From Ramlibacter alkalitolerans (lineage in GTDB: Bacteria; Pseudomonadota; Gammaproteobacteria; Burkholderiales; Burkholderiaceae_C), in the NCBI RefSeq assembly GCF_016722765.1, contig NZ_JAEQND010000005.1:336470-400469 (forward strand): a stretch of DNA of 64,000 nt, in the 5' to 3' direction. This document shows, piece by piece, positions 44,838 to 54,164 of this stretch; within the stretch, counting starts at the first letter, position 1, and the number at the start of each line of letters is the position of its first letter. The translations under genes were made by a program, and so were the position numbers. Below the pieces are notes generated by a model, which had not been told where the DNA came from, made no database searches, and saw only the letters and a list, made by a program, of their open reading frames with translations.

Positions 44838-45650
44838 ATGGCCAAGATCTTTTGCGTCGCCAACCAGAAGGGCGGAGTCGGCAAGACGACGACGACGGTG
44901 AACCTGTCCGCGGGCCTGGCCAAGGTGGGCCAGCGCGTGCTGATGGTGGACCTCGACCCGCAGGGCAATGCGACCATGGGCTCCGGCGTCGACAAGCGCA
45001 AGCTCGAACTGTCGGTCTATGACGTGCTGCTGGAATCGGCCAGCATCGCCGAAGCGCGGGTGCGCAGCGATCGACTGGTCGAGGCCGGCTGCGCGTACGA
45101 CGTGCTGGGCGCCAACCGCGACCTGGCCGGCGCCGAAGTCGAACTGGTCGACGTCGAGCGGCGCGAGCGGCGCCTGAAGGATGCGATCGCCAAGGTCGCC
45201 GGCGAATACGACTTCGTGCTGATCGATTGCCCGCCGTCGCTCTCGATGCTCACGCTCAATGGCTTGTGCGCCGCCCACGGCGTGATCGTGCCGATGCAGT
45301 GCGAATACTTCGCGCTCGAGGGCCTGTCCGACCTGGTCAACACGATCAAGCAGGTGCACGCCAACTTGAACAAGGACCTGGAGATCATCGGCCTGCTGCG
45401 CGTCATGTTCGACCCGCGCATCACCCTGCAGCAGCAGGTGAGCGACCAGCTCAAGGCGCACTTCGCCGAGAAGGTGTTCAACACCGTCATCCCGCGCAAC
45501 GTGCGCCTGGCCGAAGCTCCCAGCTATGGCCTGCCGGGCGTCGCCTTCGATGCGAACGCGCGCGGCAGCCAGGCGTACGTCGAGTTCGCGCAGGAGATGG
45601 TGGAGCGCATCGGCAGCATGCGGACCCCGTCGGTGGCGCGCGCAGCCTGA
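44838..45650 (+). CDS. parA: Chromosome partitioning ATPase ParA
   Basis: A 270-residue ParA/Soj-type ATPase. Deviant Walker A is [10 protein letters not shown] near residues 11-20 (after MAKIFCVANQ), then LDPQGNATMGSG and VLIDCPPSLSMLTLN. With ParB and parS it moves newly replicated origins. It starts 11 bases after the LysE gene, and parB follows after the small hydrolase gene. Confidence 0.95.
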   Translation: MAKIFCVANQKGGVGKTTTTVNLSAGLAKVGQRVLMVDLDPQGNATMGSGVDKRKLELSVYDVLLESASIAEARVRSDRLVEAGCAYDVLGANRDLAGAEVELVDVERRERRLKDAIAKVAGEYDFVLIDCPPSLSMLTLNGLCAAHGVIVPMQCEYFALEGLSDLVNTIKQVHANLNKDLEIIGLLRVMFDPRITLQQQVSDQLKAHFAEKVFNTVIPRNVRLAEAPSYGLPGVAFDANARGSQAYVEFAQEMVERIGSMRTPSVARAA

Positions 45651-45675
45651 GTGCGCTGCTAGCAAAGAAGTAGCA

Positions 45676-46215
45676 GTGAAAGCCCGCAACGTACTCGTTC
45701 TGCCCGGCTGGGAAGGCAGCGGAACGAAACACTGGCAGACGCTCTGGGAGCAGCGCCACGGCTATCGCCGCGTGCAGCAGCACGACTGGCTGCGCCCCCT
45801 GCGCGGCGACTGGGTCGCGCGGCTGGAGGACGTCGTGCTGTCGTGCGACGAGCCGGCGGTGCTGGTGGCGCACAGCCTGGGCTGCATCCTGGTGGCGGCC
45901 TGGGCTGCGCACTCGCGCAACACGCAGCGCGTGAAGGCGGCCCTGCTTGTCGCTCCGGGCGACGTGGAGCGGCTCGAGGTGCGCGAGCAACTGCCTTCCT
46001 GGTCGCCGATCGAGCTGCGGGCGCTGCCGTTTGCCAGCGTGCTGCTGGCCAGCCGCAACGACCCGTACTGCGACTTCGAGCGCGCGCGCCTGTTCGCGCA
46101 TGCGTGGAACGCGCAGTTCATGGACTACGGCGACTGCGGCCACATCAACGCGGAGTCGGGGCTGGCGAGCTGGCCCGAGGGGCACGTCCTGCTGCAGGAC
46201 CTGATGAAAGACTAG
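45676..46215 (+). CDS. Small alpha/beta hydrolase (RBBP9-like) between parA and parB
   Basis: A 179-residue serine hydrolase-like protein. It begins with VKARNVLVLPGWEGSGTKHW, with the nucleophile elbow AHSLGCILVA (Ser in HSLG) and a C-terminal DCGHINAESG with the His. It matches the RBBP9/YdeN family. GTG 45676 is the likely start. Its place between parA and parB is frequent in Comamonadaceae, and may be carried along in the operon without partition function. Confidence 0.87.
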   Translation: MKARNVLVLPGWEGSGTKHWQTLWEQRHGYRRVQQHDWLRPLRGDWVARLEDVVLSCDEPAVLVAHSLGCILVAAWAAHSRNTQRVKAALLVAPGDVERLEVREQLPSWSPIELRALPFASVLLASRNDPYCDFERARLFAHAWNAQFMDYGDCGHINAESGLASWPEGHVLLQDLMKD

Positions 46216-46233
46216 ACGGAACTGGTGAACGTG

Positions 46234-47163
46234 ATGGTGACGAAGAAACCCAAGGGCCTCGGGCGCGGCCTCGAAGCGCTGCTCGGTCCCAAGGTGCAGG
46301 AGGGCGCTGCGCCGGCCGACGGCGAGACCGCCGGCAGCCACGCCGGCATGCCGATGTCGATGCTGCTGGTCGACATGGTCCCCGGCATGTACCAGCCGCG
46401 CACGCGCATGGACGAGGGCGCGCTGTACGAGCTGGCGGAGTCGATCAAGGCGCAGGGCATCATGCAGCCCATCCTCGTGCGCCGCCTCGGCGAGGGCGAC
46501 AACGCCGGCAAGTACGAGATCATCGCCGGCGAACGGCGGTTCCGCGCCGCCCGCCTGGCCGGGCTGGACAGCGTTCCGGTGCTGGTGCGCGACGTGCCCG
46601 ACGAGGCCGCCGCGGCGATGGCGCTGATCGAGAACATCCAGCGCGAGGACCTCAATCCGCTGGAGGAGGCCCAGGGCCTGCAGCGCCTGATCAAGGACTT
46701 CGGCCTCACGCACGAACAGGCGGCCCAGGCCGTGGGCCGCTCGCGCAGCGCCGCGTCGAACCTGCTGCGCCTGTTGAACCTGGCCGATCCGGTGCAGACG
46801 ATGCTGATGGCGGGCGACATCGACATGGGCCACGCCCGGGCGCTGCTGGCGCTGGAGCGCGCCGCGCAGATCACGGCGGCCAACCAGATCGCGCAGAAGA
46901 AGCTCTCGGTGCGCGAAGCCGAGAGCCTGGTCAAGCGCATCGGGGCCGAGTTCAGCCTGACCTCGCCCAAGCCGAAGAAGGAAAAATCGCGCGACCTGCG
47001 CCGCCTGGAGGAGGAGCTTTCCGACCTGCTCACGGCGCAAGTCGAGGTGCGGGTGAAGAAGCGGGTCAAGCGCCACGGCCGCAACGAGGAAATCGGCGAG
47101 GTCGCGATCTCCTTCGGCTCGCTCGACGAGCTCAATGGCCTGATCGACCGCCTGCGGGCCTGA
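46234..47163 (+). CDS. parB: Chromosome partitioning protein ParB
   Basis: A 309-residue DNA-binding CTPase. The N terminus MVTKKPKGLGRGLEALLG is the ParA-binding segment. The CTP-binding GERRFRAARLAGL and ALIENIQREDLNPLEEA motifs and a helix-turn-helix (LTHEQAAQAVGRSRSAASN) follow, with a C-terminal dimerisation domain. It binds the parS sites at 42854, 43043 and 44073 and spreads. ATG 46234 is chosen; GTG 46225 would add three residues. Confidence 0.95.
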   Translation: MVTKKPKGLGRGLEALLGPKVQEGAAPADGETAGSHAGMPMSMLLVDMVPGMYQPRTRMDEGALYELAESIKAQGIMQPILVRRLGEGDNAGKYEIIAGERRFRAARLAGLDSVPVLVRDVPDEAAAAMALIENIQREDLNPLEEAQGLQRLIKDFGLTHEQAAQAVGRSRSAASNLLRLLNLADPVQTMLMAGDIDMGHARALLALERAAQITAANQIAQKKLSVREAESLVKRIGAEFSLTSPKPKKEKSRDLRRLEEELSDLLTAQVEVRVKKRVKRHGRNEEIGEVAISFGSLDELNGLIDRLRA

Positions 47164-47294
47164 CGTCCCTTGCCGCGTCGCCCCCCGAGCCGGGCGGCGC
47201 GTTCCCGCGAACTTTTGACGCACGTCAGCACGCGCTCGCTCCCACTGCGTAGATTGGCTAGCGGGGCCTTCCCCATGCGACGCGAGGAGCAGCG

Positions 47295-48038
47295 ATGGCG
47301 ACGACAGCGCAGACATCCGCCCTGCGGGCTACCGCGCCCGCCATCGTCGTGCTGTCGGTCCTCGCCCTCAGCGCGCCGGCGTTCGCCGTCCAGAAGGCGC
47401 GCGAAGGCAGGCAGGTGGTCGAGACCGTGTGTGCGGCCTGCCACGCCCCCGGCAAGGACGGCGCGCCGAAGATCGGCGACCGCGCGGCCTGGACGCCGCG
47501 TTTCGCCAAGGGCATCGACGCGCTGATCGATTCCGCCGTGAACGGCCACGGCGGCATGCCCGCACGCGGCGGGGTGGTGCAGCTCGAACGCGAGGAACTG
47601 CGCTCCGCCGTTCTCTACATGTTCAATTTCGGCTTGCCGCCGGTGGCGCCGCCAGCGGAAGTCGCCAAGGCCGACCCGCGCCACAAGCTGGTGGCGGGCA
47701 CCGACATCTACCTGGGTGCGATGCCGGCCGAAGCGATGCGCGCCGGCGCATCAAGCAAGGCGAGCGTGCCGACCGGCAAGGGCTACTACCACCTGAACAT
47801 CTCGCTGGCCGACCAGCGCACGGGTGCGCAGGTGAAGGATGCGCAGGTGAAGCTGCGCGTGTCGGACGGCATGTCCGAGCAGGCCAGTGCGCTGGCGCCT
47901 GTGGTGGCGAACGACAGCGTGAGCTGGGGCAACTTCTTCAAGCTCACGAGCGGCGGCGCCTACAACATCCAGGCCGAAGTGACGCGGCCCGGTGTGGCCA
48001 GGCCGATCGTGACGAACTTCGAATTCAGGGCACCTTGA
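47295..48038 (+). CDS. Periplasmic cytochrome c with C-terminal beta domain
   Basis: A 247-residue precursor. Signal peptide residues 1-31 (PAIVVLSVLALSAPAFA). A single cytochrome c5-like domain carries the haem motif CAACH at 46-50, and GGMPARGG contains the likely distal Met. The C-terminal 95 residues (YYHLNISLADQRTGAQVKDAQ, then VKLRVSDG) are beta-rich and resemble FixH/YtkA-like or iron-transporter accessory domains that bind metal. This pairing is unusual. The gene is alone between parB and a convergent MmgE gene. Electron acceptor unknown. Confidence 0.8.
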   Translation: MATTAQTSALRATAPAIVVLSVLALSAPAFAVQKAREGRQVVETVCAACHAPGKDGAPKIGDRAAWTPRFAKGIDALIDSAVNGHGGMPARGGVVQLEREELRSAVLYMFNFGLPPVAPPAEVAKADPRHKLVAGTDIYLGAMPAEAMRAGASSKASVPTGKGYYHLNISLADQRTGAQVKDAQVKLRVSDGMSEQASALAPVVANDSVSWGNFFKLTSGGAYNIQAEVTRPGVARPIVTNFEFRAP

Positions 48039-48067
48039 TGGGGAGTTGGGGTGTGGTTGGGGGAGCG

Positions 48068-48093
48068 AAAACCGCGCCGCAAGGCGCGGTTTT
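48068..48093. terminator. Bidirectional terminator
   Basis: AAAACCGCGCC, GCAA loop, GGCGCGGTTTT. It lies between the convergent cytochrome gene and the MmgE gene and has A/T runs for both strands. Confidence 0.85.
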
Positions 48094-48101
48094 CCTTTGG
48101 G

Positions 48102-49472
48102 TCAGGGGCGCGCGAGGGCCGTCAGCGCGCGCAGGTCCGGAGCACGGCCCAAGCCCCAGCACGCCTCGATCAAGCCGCGCGTCCTCTCCGCGCCGATCAC
48201 CGGCTGCGCCAGCTGCGTGAACTTGCCTTCCAGCATCGCGTCGGTCATGGGCCTCTGCAGCGATCCGATCGCGTGTTCGACGAACACGTGCACCTGGCGG
48301 CCGTCGGTGAGCACCGCCGTCACGTCGGCACTGGCCTCGTCGATGCTGTCGTCGACCGTCGCCACCACCTTGCGGCGCAGCGCCACCATGTCGGGGCGGT
48401 TGACGATCGCGTCCTCGTACTCCGGCTCGCCGGCACGGCCGAAGATCAGGCCCGCGGCGCAGCCGTGGTAGACGCTGAACTTGCCCTCCAGGCCGTCGGC
48501 CGGCTCCTTCTTGCCCGTGAGCTCCAGCACCAGCGAGTGCACGCGCAGCTCGATGCGCTCGACCTGCTCGGCGCGCACGCCCCGTTCGCGCAGCTGCACG
48601 CAGGCATCGATGCTGGGATGGATCACGATGCCGCAGGCAAAGGGCTTGTAGCTGTTGAAGGAGATCTCGAAGCGTTCGCCGAGTTCGTCGGTCGCCTCGT
48701 TCCATGCGGTCTTCGTCGACACCACCTGGGCCCAGCCGCGCGGCGCCTCGAGCGCGCGCGGGCTGGCGGTGAAACCCTGGGCCGCGAGCAGGGCGGACAT
48801 CAGGCCGGCCCGCGCGGCACCGCCCGGATGGAAGGGCTTGGTCATGGTGCCGAACTGCTCGCGCAGGCCGATCGGCTGCGAGGCCGCGATGCCCAGCGCC
48901 ATCTGCGTGCGCTGCGCATCGAGCTTCAGCAGGCGCGCGCAACCCGCGGCCGCGCCGAGCATGCCGGTGGTGCCGGTGATGTGCCAGCCGCGGTCGTAGT
49001 GCTCGGGGTAGACCAGGTTGCCCAGGCGGCAGGCGACGTCGATGCCCAGCACGAGCGCGTCGACCACTTCGCGCCCGTCCAGCCCCTTGTGCTCGGCCAG
49101 CGCGAGCAGGGCGGAGGCCACCGGGCCGGCCGGATGGATGATCGTCTTCAGGTGCGTGTCGTCGAAGTCGAAGGTGTGCGAGGTGATGCCGTTGACGAGC
49201 GCCGCGCTCGCCATGTCGACGCGCTCGCTGCGGCCGGCCACCGTCGCCTGCGGCGCGGGCTGCAGTTCGGCGATGGCGGCCAGCGCCGCATCGGCGGCCT
49301 CGTGCCTGGCCGCGCCGACGGCGCAACCGAGCCAGTTGAGGAAGGTGCGATGCGCCTCGTGATCGACCGCGTCGCTCCAGCCGCGCGAGGGATGCGAAGC
49401 GACGTACCCGGCGAGGATCTTCGTGATCGGCGGCGCGTCGTGCTCGGCCGGGACCTGGGTGTTGCGGGCCAT
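48102..49472 (-). CDS. MmgE/PrpD family protein
   Basis: A 456-residue member of the 2-methylcitrate dehydratase/aconitate decarboxylase fold. Motifs: ITSHTFDFDDTHLKTIIHPAG near the N terminus, GTTGMLGAAAGCARLLKL, KPFHPGGAARAGLMSALLA, and YKPFACGIVIHP. Members act as dehydratases or isomerases on tricarboxylates, or as unknown-function proteins. The GntR family gene directly upstream (49534-50247) may regulate it, given the 61-base gap and same strand. AAGGAACC lies before the start. Confidence 0.87.
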   Translation of the reverse strand: MARNTQVPAEHDAPPITKILAGYVASHPSRGWSDAVDHEAHRTFLNWLGCAVGAARHEAADAALAAIAELQPAPQATVAGRSERVDMASAALVNGITSHTFDFDDTHLKTIIHPAGPVASALLALAEHKGLDGREVVDALVLGIDVACRLGNLVYPEHYDRGWHITGTTGMLGAAAGCARLLKLDAQRTQMALGIAASQPIGLREQFGTMTKPFHPGGAARAGLMSALLAAQGFTASPRALEAPRGWAQVVSTKTAWNEATDELGERFEISFNSYKPFACGIVIHPSIDACVQLRERGVRAEQVERIELRVHSLVLELTGKKEPADGLEGKFSVYHGCAAGLIFGRAGEPEYEDAIVNRPDMVALRRKVVATVDDSIDEASADVTAVLTDGRQVHVFVEHAIGSLQRPMTDAMLEGKFTQLAQPVIGAERTRGLIEACWGLGRAPDLRALTALARP

Positions 49473-49533
49473 GGGTTCGGTTCCTTGTGTGTCGATGGGC
49501 AGGTTCTGCGCCTCGAGCAGCGCGGTCCCGCCT

Positions 49534-50247
49534 TCAGTCTTCCTGTGGAAGCTCCTGGGCAGCGGCCAGGCGCTGGTGCGCCCGTTCCACGTGCTCGGCC
49601 ACCAGTTGTTCGCAGCGCGCAGCGTCGCCGGCCCGTACCGCCGCCGCGATTTCCCGGTGGTCGACGACGGATGCGGCCATGCCCATCCCGTGCGACAAGT
49701 TGGTCAAACGCGACAGGTGCAGCTTCTGGACGATGTTCCGATAGGTTTCGGCCAGCGCCCCGTTGCCCGTGGCTTCCACCATGATCCAGTGGAAGCGCAG
49801 GTTCTCGCTGTAGTAGGCGCTCACGTTGCGGGAACGAGCGGCGTGCTCCATCCGACCGACGGAGCTGTCCAGGGCCTCGGCCAAGGCGGTCCGATCGGGC
49901 GGCGGCAGCTGCGCCGAACGGCGGCCGGCGAAGCCATCGAGCAGGGCGCGCAGCTCGTAGAGGCCACGCACTTCCTCGGCCGACAGCCTGCGCACGAACA
50001 CGCCGGAATGCTTGCGTGCCTCCACCAGGCCGGAGCTCTCCAGCTCGCGCAGCGCCTCGCGCACGGGCACGCGCGACACGCCCAGGCGGCTGGCGACGTC
50101 GGGTTCGTTGATGCGTTGGCCGGCCTGGATCTCGCCGCGCAGGATCATGCCCAGCACGTCGTCGCGCACCAGCTTGCCGAGCGAGGTGGCGCGCACCTGG
50201 GCGGCAAATGCCTGGCCGGCGTCGGTGGGCGGGTCCCATGGCAACAT
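49534..50247 (-). CDS. GntR/FadR-type (FCD) transcriptional regulator
   Basis: A 237-residue repressor. Winged helix-turn-helix is near residues 20-85 (LGKLVRDDVLGMILRGEI, then PDVASRLGVSRVPVREALRELE), followed by a C-terminal FCD effector domain (YELRALLDGFAGRRSA, LRFHWIMVEATGN, REIAAAVRAGDA), which binds a metal and a carboxylate ligand. It is followed by the MmgE gene on the same strand. A candidate operator lies just upstream at 50257-50268. Confidence 0.9.
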   Translation of the reverse strand: MLPWDPPTDAGQAFAAQVRATSLGKLVRDDVLGMILRGEIQAGQRINEPDVASRLGVSRVPVREALRELESSGLVEARKHSGVFVRRLSAEEVRGLYELRALLDGFAGRRSAQLPPPDRTALAEALDSSVGRMEHAARSRNVSAYYSENLRFHWIMVEATGNGALAETYRNIVQKLHLSRLTNLSHGMGMAASVVDHREIAAAVRAGDAARCEQLVAEHVERAHQRLAAAQELPQED

Positions 50248-50256
50248 ATCCGAAAT

Positions 50257-50268
50257 ATTGTATACGAT
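50257..50268. promoter_or_regulatory. Candidate GntR/FCD operator
   Basis: ATTGTATACGAT, a near-perfect palindrome around GTATAC, ten bases before the regulator start. FCD regulators of this type often recognise NTNGTATACNAN sequences, so autoregulation is likely but not proven. Confidence 0.55.
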
Positions 50269-50338
50269 TACGCTTTGCTTCAGCTCGGCGCTTGAGCTCC
50301 TGCCTAGGATGGGCTGGTGTTCTTGACCGGGAGACCGG

Positions 50339-51229
50339 ATGAAGATGCAGCAGTACGCAGTCGGGCTGGCCCTCGCGCTGGCCCTGGGAGCGACCGGTCA
50401 GGCGAACGCGGAAACCTTCCGCTGCCCGCTTTCCGACCGGGTCGCGAGTTACCAACCCACCCCCTGTGCGGTGCCGGAACTGCCGGCACGCGCCGCGGCG
50501 CCGACGAAGGACGGGCCGGCTGCCTCGGCCAAGGCTGCAGCTCCGACGGCGACTGCCCAGGCCGCACCACCGAAGCCGCGTCCGGCCGCCGTGCCGGTGG
50601 CGCCCGGCGCCGACGACGACGCGCCGTTCTCCGCCCTCACCCCGCGCAAGCGCGAAGTGCTGGACATCACCGCGCGCCTGGAGCGCTGCCGCAGCGAGCA
50701 GCCCGAATTCGCCGACAAGAGCGCGGAGCTGTACAAGGCGTGGCGACGCCGGCACGGCGCCACGCTGGCGGACTACGGCCACATGCTCGCCGTCAAGGTG
50801 CGCGTGGCCCAGGTCGACGCCACGCTCTGCACCGACGACTGGCTGCGGGAGATCGAGCCGCTGACGCGCGCGCCCGATCCGCGCTTTTCCAGCGTGGAGA
50901 AGACCTGGGAAACCTTCGTCCGCGCCCTGCGCGCCGCCGACCGCCCGGCCGTCATGGGCTGCGTGACCGGCCCCGTCGCGCGCAGCATGGGCGAGCGCCT
51001 CGCCCGGCTGGGCGACGCCGACCTGCGCCGCATGGCGGCCAACATCCGCGAGCTGAAGGTGCTGTGGGGCGACGACTACGACAAGGAGGCGCTGGTCGTC
51101 CACGGCGACCGGGTGGACGGCATCGTGTTCCGCCGCAACGTCAACGAGGAATGGAAGCTGCGGGAGATGAAGCCGCCCGCCGTGAATCCCGCCGTGGCTA
51201 TGCCGAGAAGATCTTCCCCGGATTCATGA
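50339..51229 (+). CDS. Exported protein of unknown function
   Basis: A 296-residue precursor with signal peptide 1-24 (YAVGLALALALGATGQANA). A Cys-containing segment ETFRCPLSDRVASYQPTPC is followed by an Ala/Pro-rich linker, then a helical domain (TPRKREVLDITARLERCRSE) and a C-terminal domain with NTF2-like pattern (WETFVRALRAADRPAVMGCV, then DGIVFRRNVNEEWKLREM). No named family recognised. The last 32 bases overlap the convergent flavoprotein gene. It likely sits in the periplasm. Confidence 0.7.
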   Translation: MKMQQYAVGLALALALGATGQANAETFRCPLSDRVASYQPTPCAVPELPARAAAPTKDGPAASAKAAAPTATAQAAPPKPRPAAVPVAPGADDDAPFSALTPRKREVLDITARLERCRSEQPEFADKSAELYKAWRRRHGATLADYGHMLAVKVRVAQVDATLCTDDWLREIEPLTRAPDPRFSSVEKTWETFVRALRAADRPAVMGCVTGPVARSMGERLARLGDADLRRMAANIRELKVLWGDDYDKEALVVHGDRVDGIVFRRNVNEEWKLREMKPPAVNPAVAMPRRSSPDS

Positions 51230-52622
51230 TGTTCTTCGGGTCGAGCGCGCGCTTGATGGTGCGCATCATCTCGACCGCGCCGGCGCCGGCCTCGTCCACC
51301 AGGAAGCCCATCTTGTGCAGGCCGACGCCGTGCTCGCCGGTGCAGGTGCCGCCCAGGCGCAGCGCGCGGGCCACCAGTTGCTGGTTCAGCTCCTCGGCCA
51401 CCACGCGCTCCTGCGGCTGCTCGGGATCCAGCAGGTAGCCGAAGTGGAAGTTGCCGTCGCCGACGTGGCCCACCAGGAAGTAGGGGATGCCGCTGGCGTC
51501 GGCCTCGGCCACGGAATCGAGCAGGCAGTCGGCCAGCCGGGAGATCGGCACGCAGGTGTCGGTGGAGATCGCGCGGCAGCCGGGGCGCGACTGGATCGCG
51601 GCGAAGTAGGCGTTGTGGCGCGCCGTCCAGAGCCGCGTGCGCTCCTCCGGCGTGGTGGCCCACTCGAAGGCGTTGCCGCCATGCTCGGAGGCGATCTCCT
51701 GCACCGTCTGCGCCTGCTCCTTCACGCCCTCGGGCGAGCCGTGGAACTCCATCAGCAGCATGGGCTCCTCGCGCAGGTTCAGCTTCGCGTAGGCGTTGAC
51801 CATGCGCACGCTGTTCACGTCGATCAGCTCCACGCGCGCGATCGGCACGCCCAGCTGGATCACCTGGATCACGGTGTGCACCGCGGCGGCGATGCTGGGG
51901 AAGGAACAGATCGCCGCCGAGATCGCCTCGGGAATCGGGTACAGCCGCAGCGTCACTTCGGTGATCACGCCCAGCGTGCCTTCGCTGCCGATGAACAGGC
52001 GCGTGAGGTCGTAGCCGGCGGAGGATTTGCGCGCCCGGGTGCCGGTGCGGATGGTCTCGCCCGAAGCCGTGACCACCTCGAGCGCGAGCACGTTCTCGCG
52101 CATGGTGCCGTAGCGCACGGCGTTGGTCCCAGAGGCCCGGGTGGCCGCCATGCCGCCGATCGAGGCATCGGCGCCCGGATCGATCGGGAAGAACAGGCCG
52201 GTGCTGCGGATTTCCTCATTGAGCTGCTTGCGCGTCACGCCCGGCTGCACCGTCACCGTCAGGTCCTCGGGATTGACGGAGAGCACCTTGTTCATGCGCG
52301 AGACGTCGATGCTGATGCCGCCCTGCACCGCCAGCAGGTGGCCTTCCAGCGAGGAGCCGACGCCGAAGGGGATCACCGGCGTCGCGTGTTCGCTCGCCAG
52401 CCGCACCGCGTCGGCCACGTCGCTCGCGCTTTCCGCGAACACCACGGCGGCCGGCGGCGGCACTTCGAAGGAGGACTCGTCGCGGCCATGCTGCTCGCGC
52501 ACCGCCAGCGCGGTGGAGCAGCGCTCGGCGAAGCGCTGCCGCAGCGCCTCGATCAGGGCCGCAGGCACTTCGCGCTGCTGGATATCGGGAACGAGGTGCG
52601 ACAGGGCGGCGGGGGCGTTCAT
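51198..52622 (-). CDS. FAD-binding D-lactate/glycolate dehydrogenase-like protein
   Basis: A 474-residue flavoprotein of the VAO/PCMH fold. FAD-binding motifs are FGVGSSLEGHLLAV, GADASIGGMAATRASGTNAVRYG and KSSAGYDLTRLFIGSEGTLG. The C-terminal FAD-linked oxidase domain includes HVGDGNFHFGYL and CTGEHGVGLHKM, with the metal and substrate His residues. It resembles GlcD and D-lactate dehydrogenase (cytochrome). No glcEF partners are nearby, so the electron acceptor may be a quinone or cytochrome. Confidence 0.88.
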   Translation of the reverse strand: MNAPAALSHLVPDIQQREVPAALIEALRQRFAERCSTALAVREQHGRDESSFEVPPPAAVVFAESASDVADAVRLASEHATPVIPFGVGSSLEGHLLAVQGGISIDVSRMNKVLSVNPEDLTVTVQPGVTRKQLNEEIRSTGLFFPIDPGADASIGGMAATRASGTNAVRYGTMRENVLALEVVTASGETIRTGTRARKSSAGYDLTRLFIGSEGTLGVITEVTLRLYPIPEAISAAICSFPSIAAAVHTVIQVIQLGVPIARVELIDVNSVRMVNAYAKLNLREEPMLLMEFHGSPEGVKEQAQTVQEIASEHGGNAFEWATTPEERTRLWTARHNAYFAAIQSRPGCRAISTDTCVPISRLADCLLDSVAEADASGIPYFLVGHVGDGNFHFGYLLDPEQPQERVVAEELNQQLVARALRLGGTCTGEHGVGLHKMGFLVDEAGAGAVEMMRTIKRALDPKNIMNPGKIFSA

Positions 52623-52688
52623 GGGGTACTCCGGAGGCAGCCCGCAGTGTAGTCGCCTGCCCGCCGCGCGCCCGGCCGGGGGAATCCC

Positions 52689-53348
52689 TCAGCGGGTCGA
52701 ATCGTCGTATTCGAAGCGCGAGATCACGCCATCGTAGTTGCGGTCCATTTCCTCGAAGGTCATGGTGGCGATGCTCAGGCGACCGAATTCGGCGCGGGTG
52801 ATGTCGCCGTCATGGTTGGAATCGGCGAAGAAGAAGGAGCGCGCCTGGTCGGTGGCGCTGAAGCCGCCGGCCCCGCCCACGCTCTGCCCCGGGCCGCGCA
52901 CGGTGGCGCCGGCGCCCAGGACGTTGGTGGCCACCGTGGGTGTGGCCGCGTTGGTCGGATTCACGATGCCGGCACCGGGCGAGACGATGGTCGTGCCCGG
53001 CACCAGCACACCGTTCGTGGTGGTGGTCGGCGAGTCCGCCGGCGGCAGCTGGTTGGGGAACAGCGAGCCCGTGGTGAGGCTGCTGCCGGTGGGCGGGATC
53101 GGGGTGACGCTCTGCGCGATCGGATTGGTCGCGACGGCGGCGCCGCTGCCCGACGAGATGCCGGCCGGGAAGGTCGAGATCAGGCCGGTGGGCCGTGGCG
53201 CGGTCTGCGCGATGCGCGCCGCGTTCGAGGGCACGACGTTGGCGGCGGGCTGCACGCGGGAGGGCGCGCGCGTGGTCTGCGCCTGGACGGCAGAGGCAGC
53301 GGCCAGGGCGCAGACCAGGGCTGCGGCAAGACGGGTCGAGGCAAGCAT
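52689..53348 (-). CDS. Exported EF-hand protein
   Basis: A 219-residue precursor with signal peptide 1-23 (LAAALVCALAAASAVQA). The middle is Thr/Pro/Gly-rich and looks disordered. Near the C terminus are two EF-hand loops, DSNHDGDITRAE and DRNYDGVISRFE, each with the right spacing of acidic ligands; the second has Val at its seventh position, where the backbone carbonyl binds. It probably binds calcium in the periplasm. It includes LGAGATVRG, which resembles the LGAGP motif in two other exported proteins. Confidence 0.8.
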   Translation of the reverse strand: MLASTRLAAALVCALAAASAVQAQTTRAPSRVQPAANVVPSNAARIAQTAPRPTGLISTFPAGISSGSGAAVATNPIAQSVTPIPPTGSSLTTGSLFPNQLPPADSPTTTTNGVLVPGTTIVSPGAGIVNPTNAATPTVATNVLGAGATVRGPGQSVGGAGGFSATDQARSFFFADSNHDGDITRAEFGRLSIATMTFEEMDRNYDGVISRFEYDDSTR

Positions 53349-53489
53349 GGCGACTCCTTTGGCTGGGGCTGCCGCCCGGGCGCGGACGGCCTGATCCCAT
53401 GCTGGCCCGACGGCGCGCAACGGCCCAGCCGAGGGTGCCGGAACTTGCTGTAGGAGCTTCGCGCACAATGGCTGGAACAGGAGAACGAC

Positions 53490-54056
53490 ATGGGCAAACG
53501 GCTGACCCAGATTGCGACGCGCACCGGCGACGACGGCACCACGGGCCTGGGCGACAACACGCGCGTCCCCAAGGATCACCTGCGGGTGCGCGCCATGGGC
53601 GACGTGGATGAACTGAACTCGCACATCGGCCTGCTGCTGTGCGAGCAGCTGCCGGAAGATGCGCGCGAACTGCTGGTCGACATCCAGCACCAGCTGTTCA
53701 ACCTCGGCGGGGAGCTGTCGATTCCGGGATTCGAGCTGCTGCAGGCCGATGCGGTGGCCGCGCTCGACGCGGCGCTCGCCGAGCACAACGCGCAGCTGCC
53801 CCGGCTGCAGGAATTCATCCTGCCCGCCGGCAATCGCGCGGCGGCTCAGGCGCACGTGTGCCGCACGGTGGCGCGCCGGGCCGAGCGGGCGGTGGTGGCG
53901 CTGGGCGGGCAGGAGCCGCTGCGCGAGACGCCGCGGCAATACCTGAATCGGCTGTCGGACCTGATGTTCGTGCTGGCGCGGGTGTTCAACCGGATGAATG
54001 GCGGGGACGACGTGTACTGGAAGAGCGAGCGGCTGAAGCGGGCGGAGGAGGAATAG
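53490..54056 (+). CDS. PduO-type cob(I)alamin adenosyltransferase
   Basis: A 188-residue enzyme. RTGDDGTTGLGDNTR at the N terminus is the ATP-binding motif, with GDVDELNSHIGLLL and the C-terminal NRLSDLMFVLARV segments. It transfers the adenosyl group from ATP to cob(I)alamin, providing adenosylcobalamin. Start 53490 has no strong ribosome site. Divergent from the EF-hand gene. Repeat B4 lies downstream. Confidence 0.92.
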   Translation: MGKRLTQIATRTGDDGTTGLGDNTRVPKDHLRVRAMGDVDELNSHIGLLLCEQLPEDARELLVDIQHQLFNLGGELSIPGFELLQADAVAALDAALAEHNAQLPRLQEFILPAGNRAAAQAHVCRTVARRAERAVVALGGQEPLRETPRQYLNRLSDLMFVLARVFNRMNGGDDVYWKSERLKRAEEE

Positions 54057-54164
54057 GGGGACGGCTGTCGGGCACCGTCGTTGTCGCGGAGGCTCTGCGG
54101 AGGACGGAGCCCAGGGCCCCCCGCCATTCCCGTGCAGGCTGCGCGAAGGCGGAATAGCTCACCC

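Noticed and set aside
47200..47294. A sigma70 promoter before the cytochrome gene
   Set aside because: TTGACG and TAGATT can be found but the spacing is about 29 bases, too long for a usual promoter.
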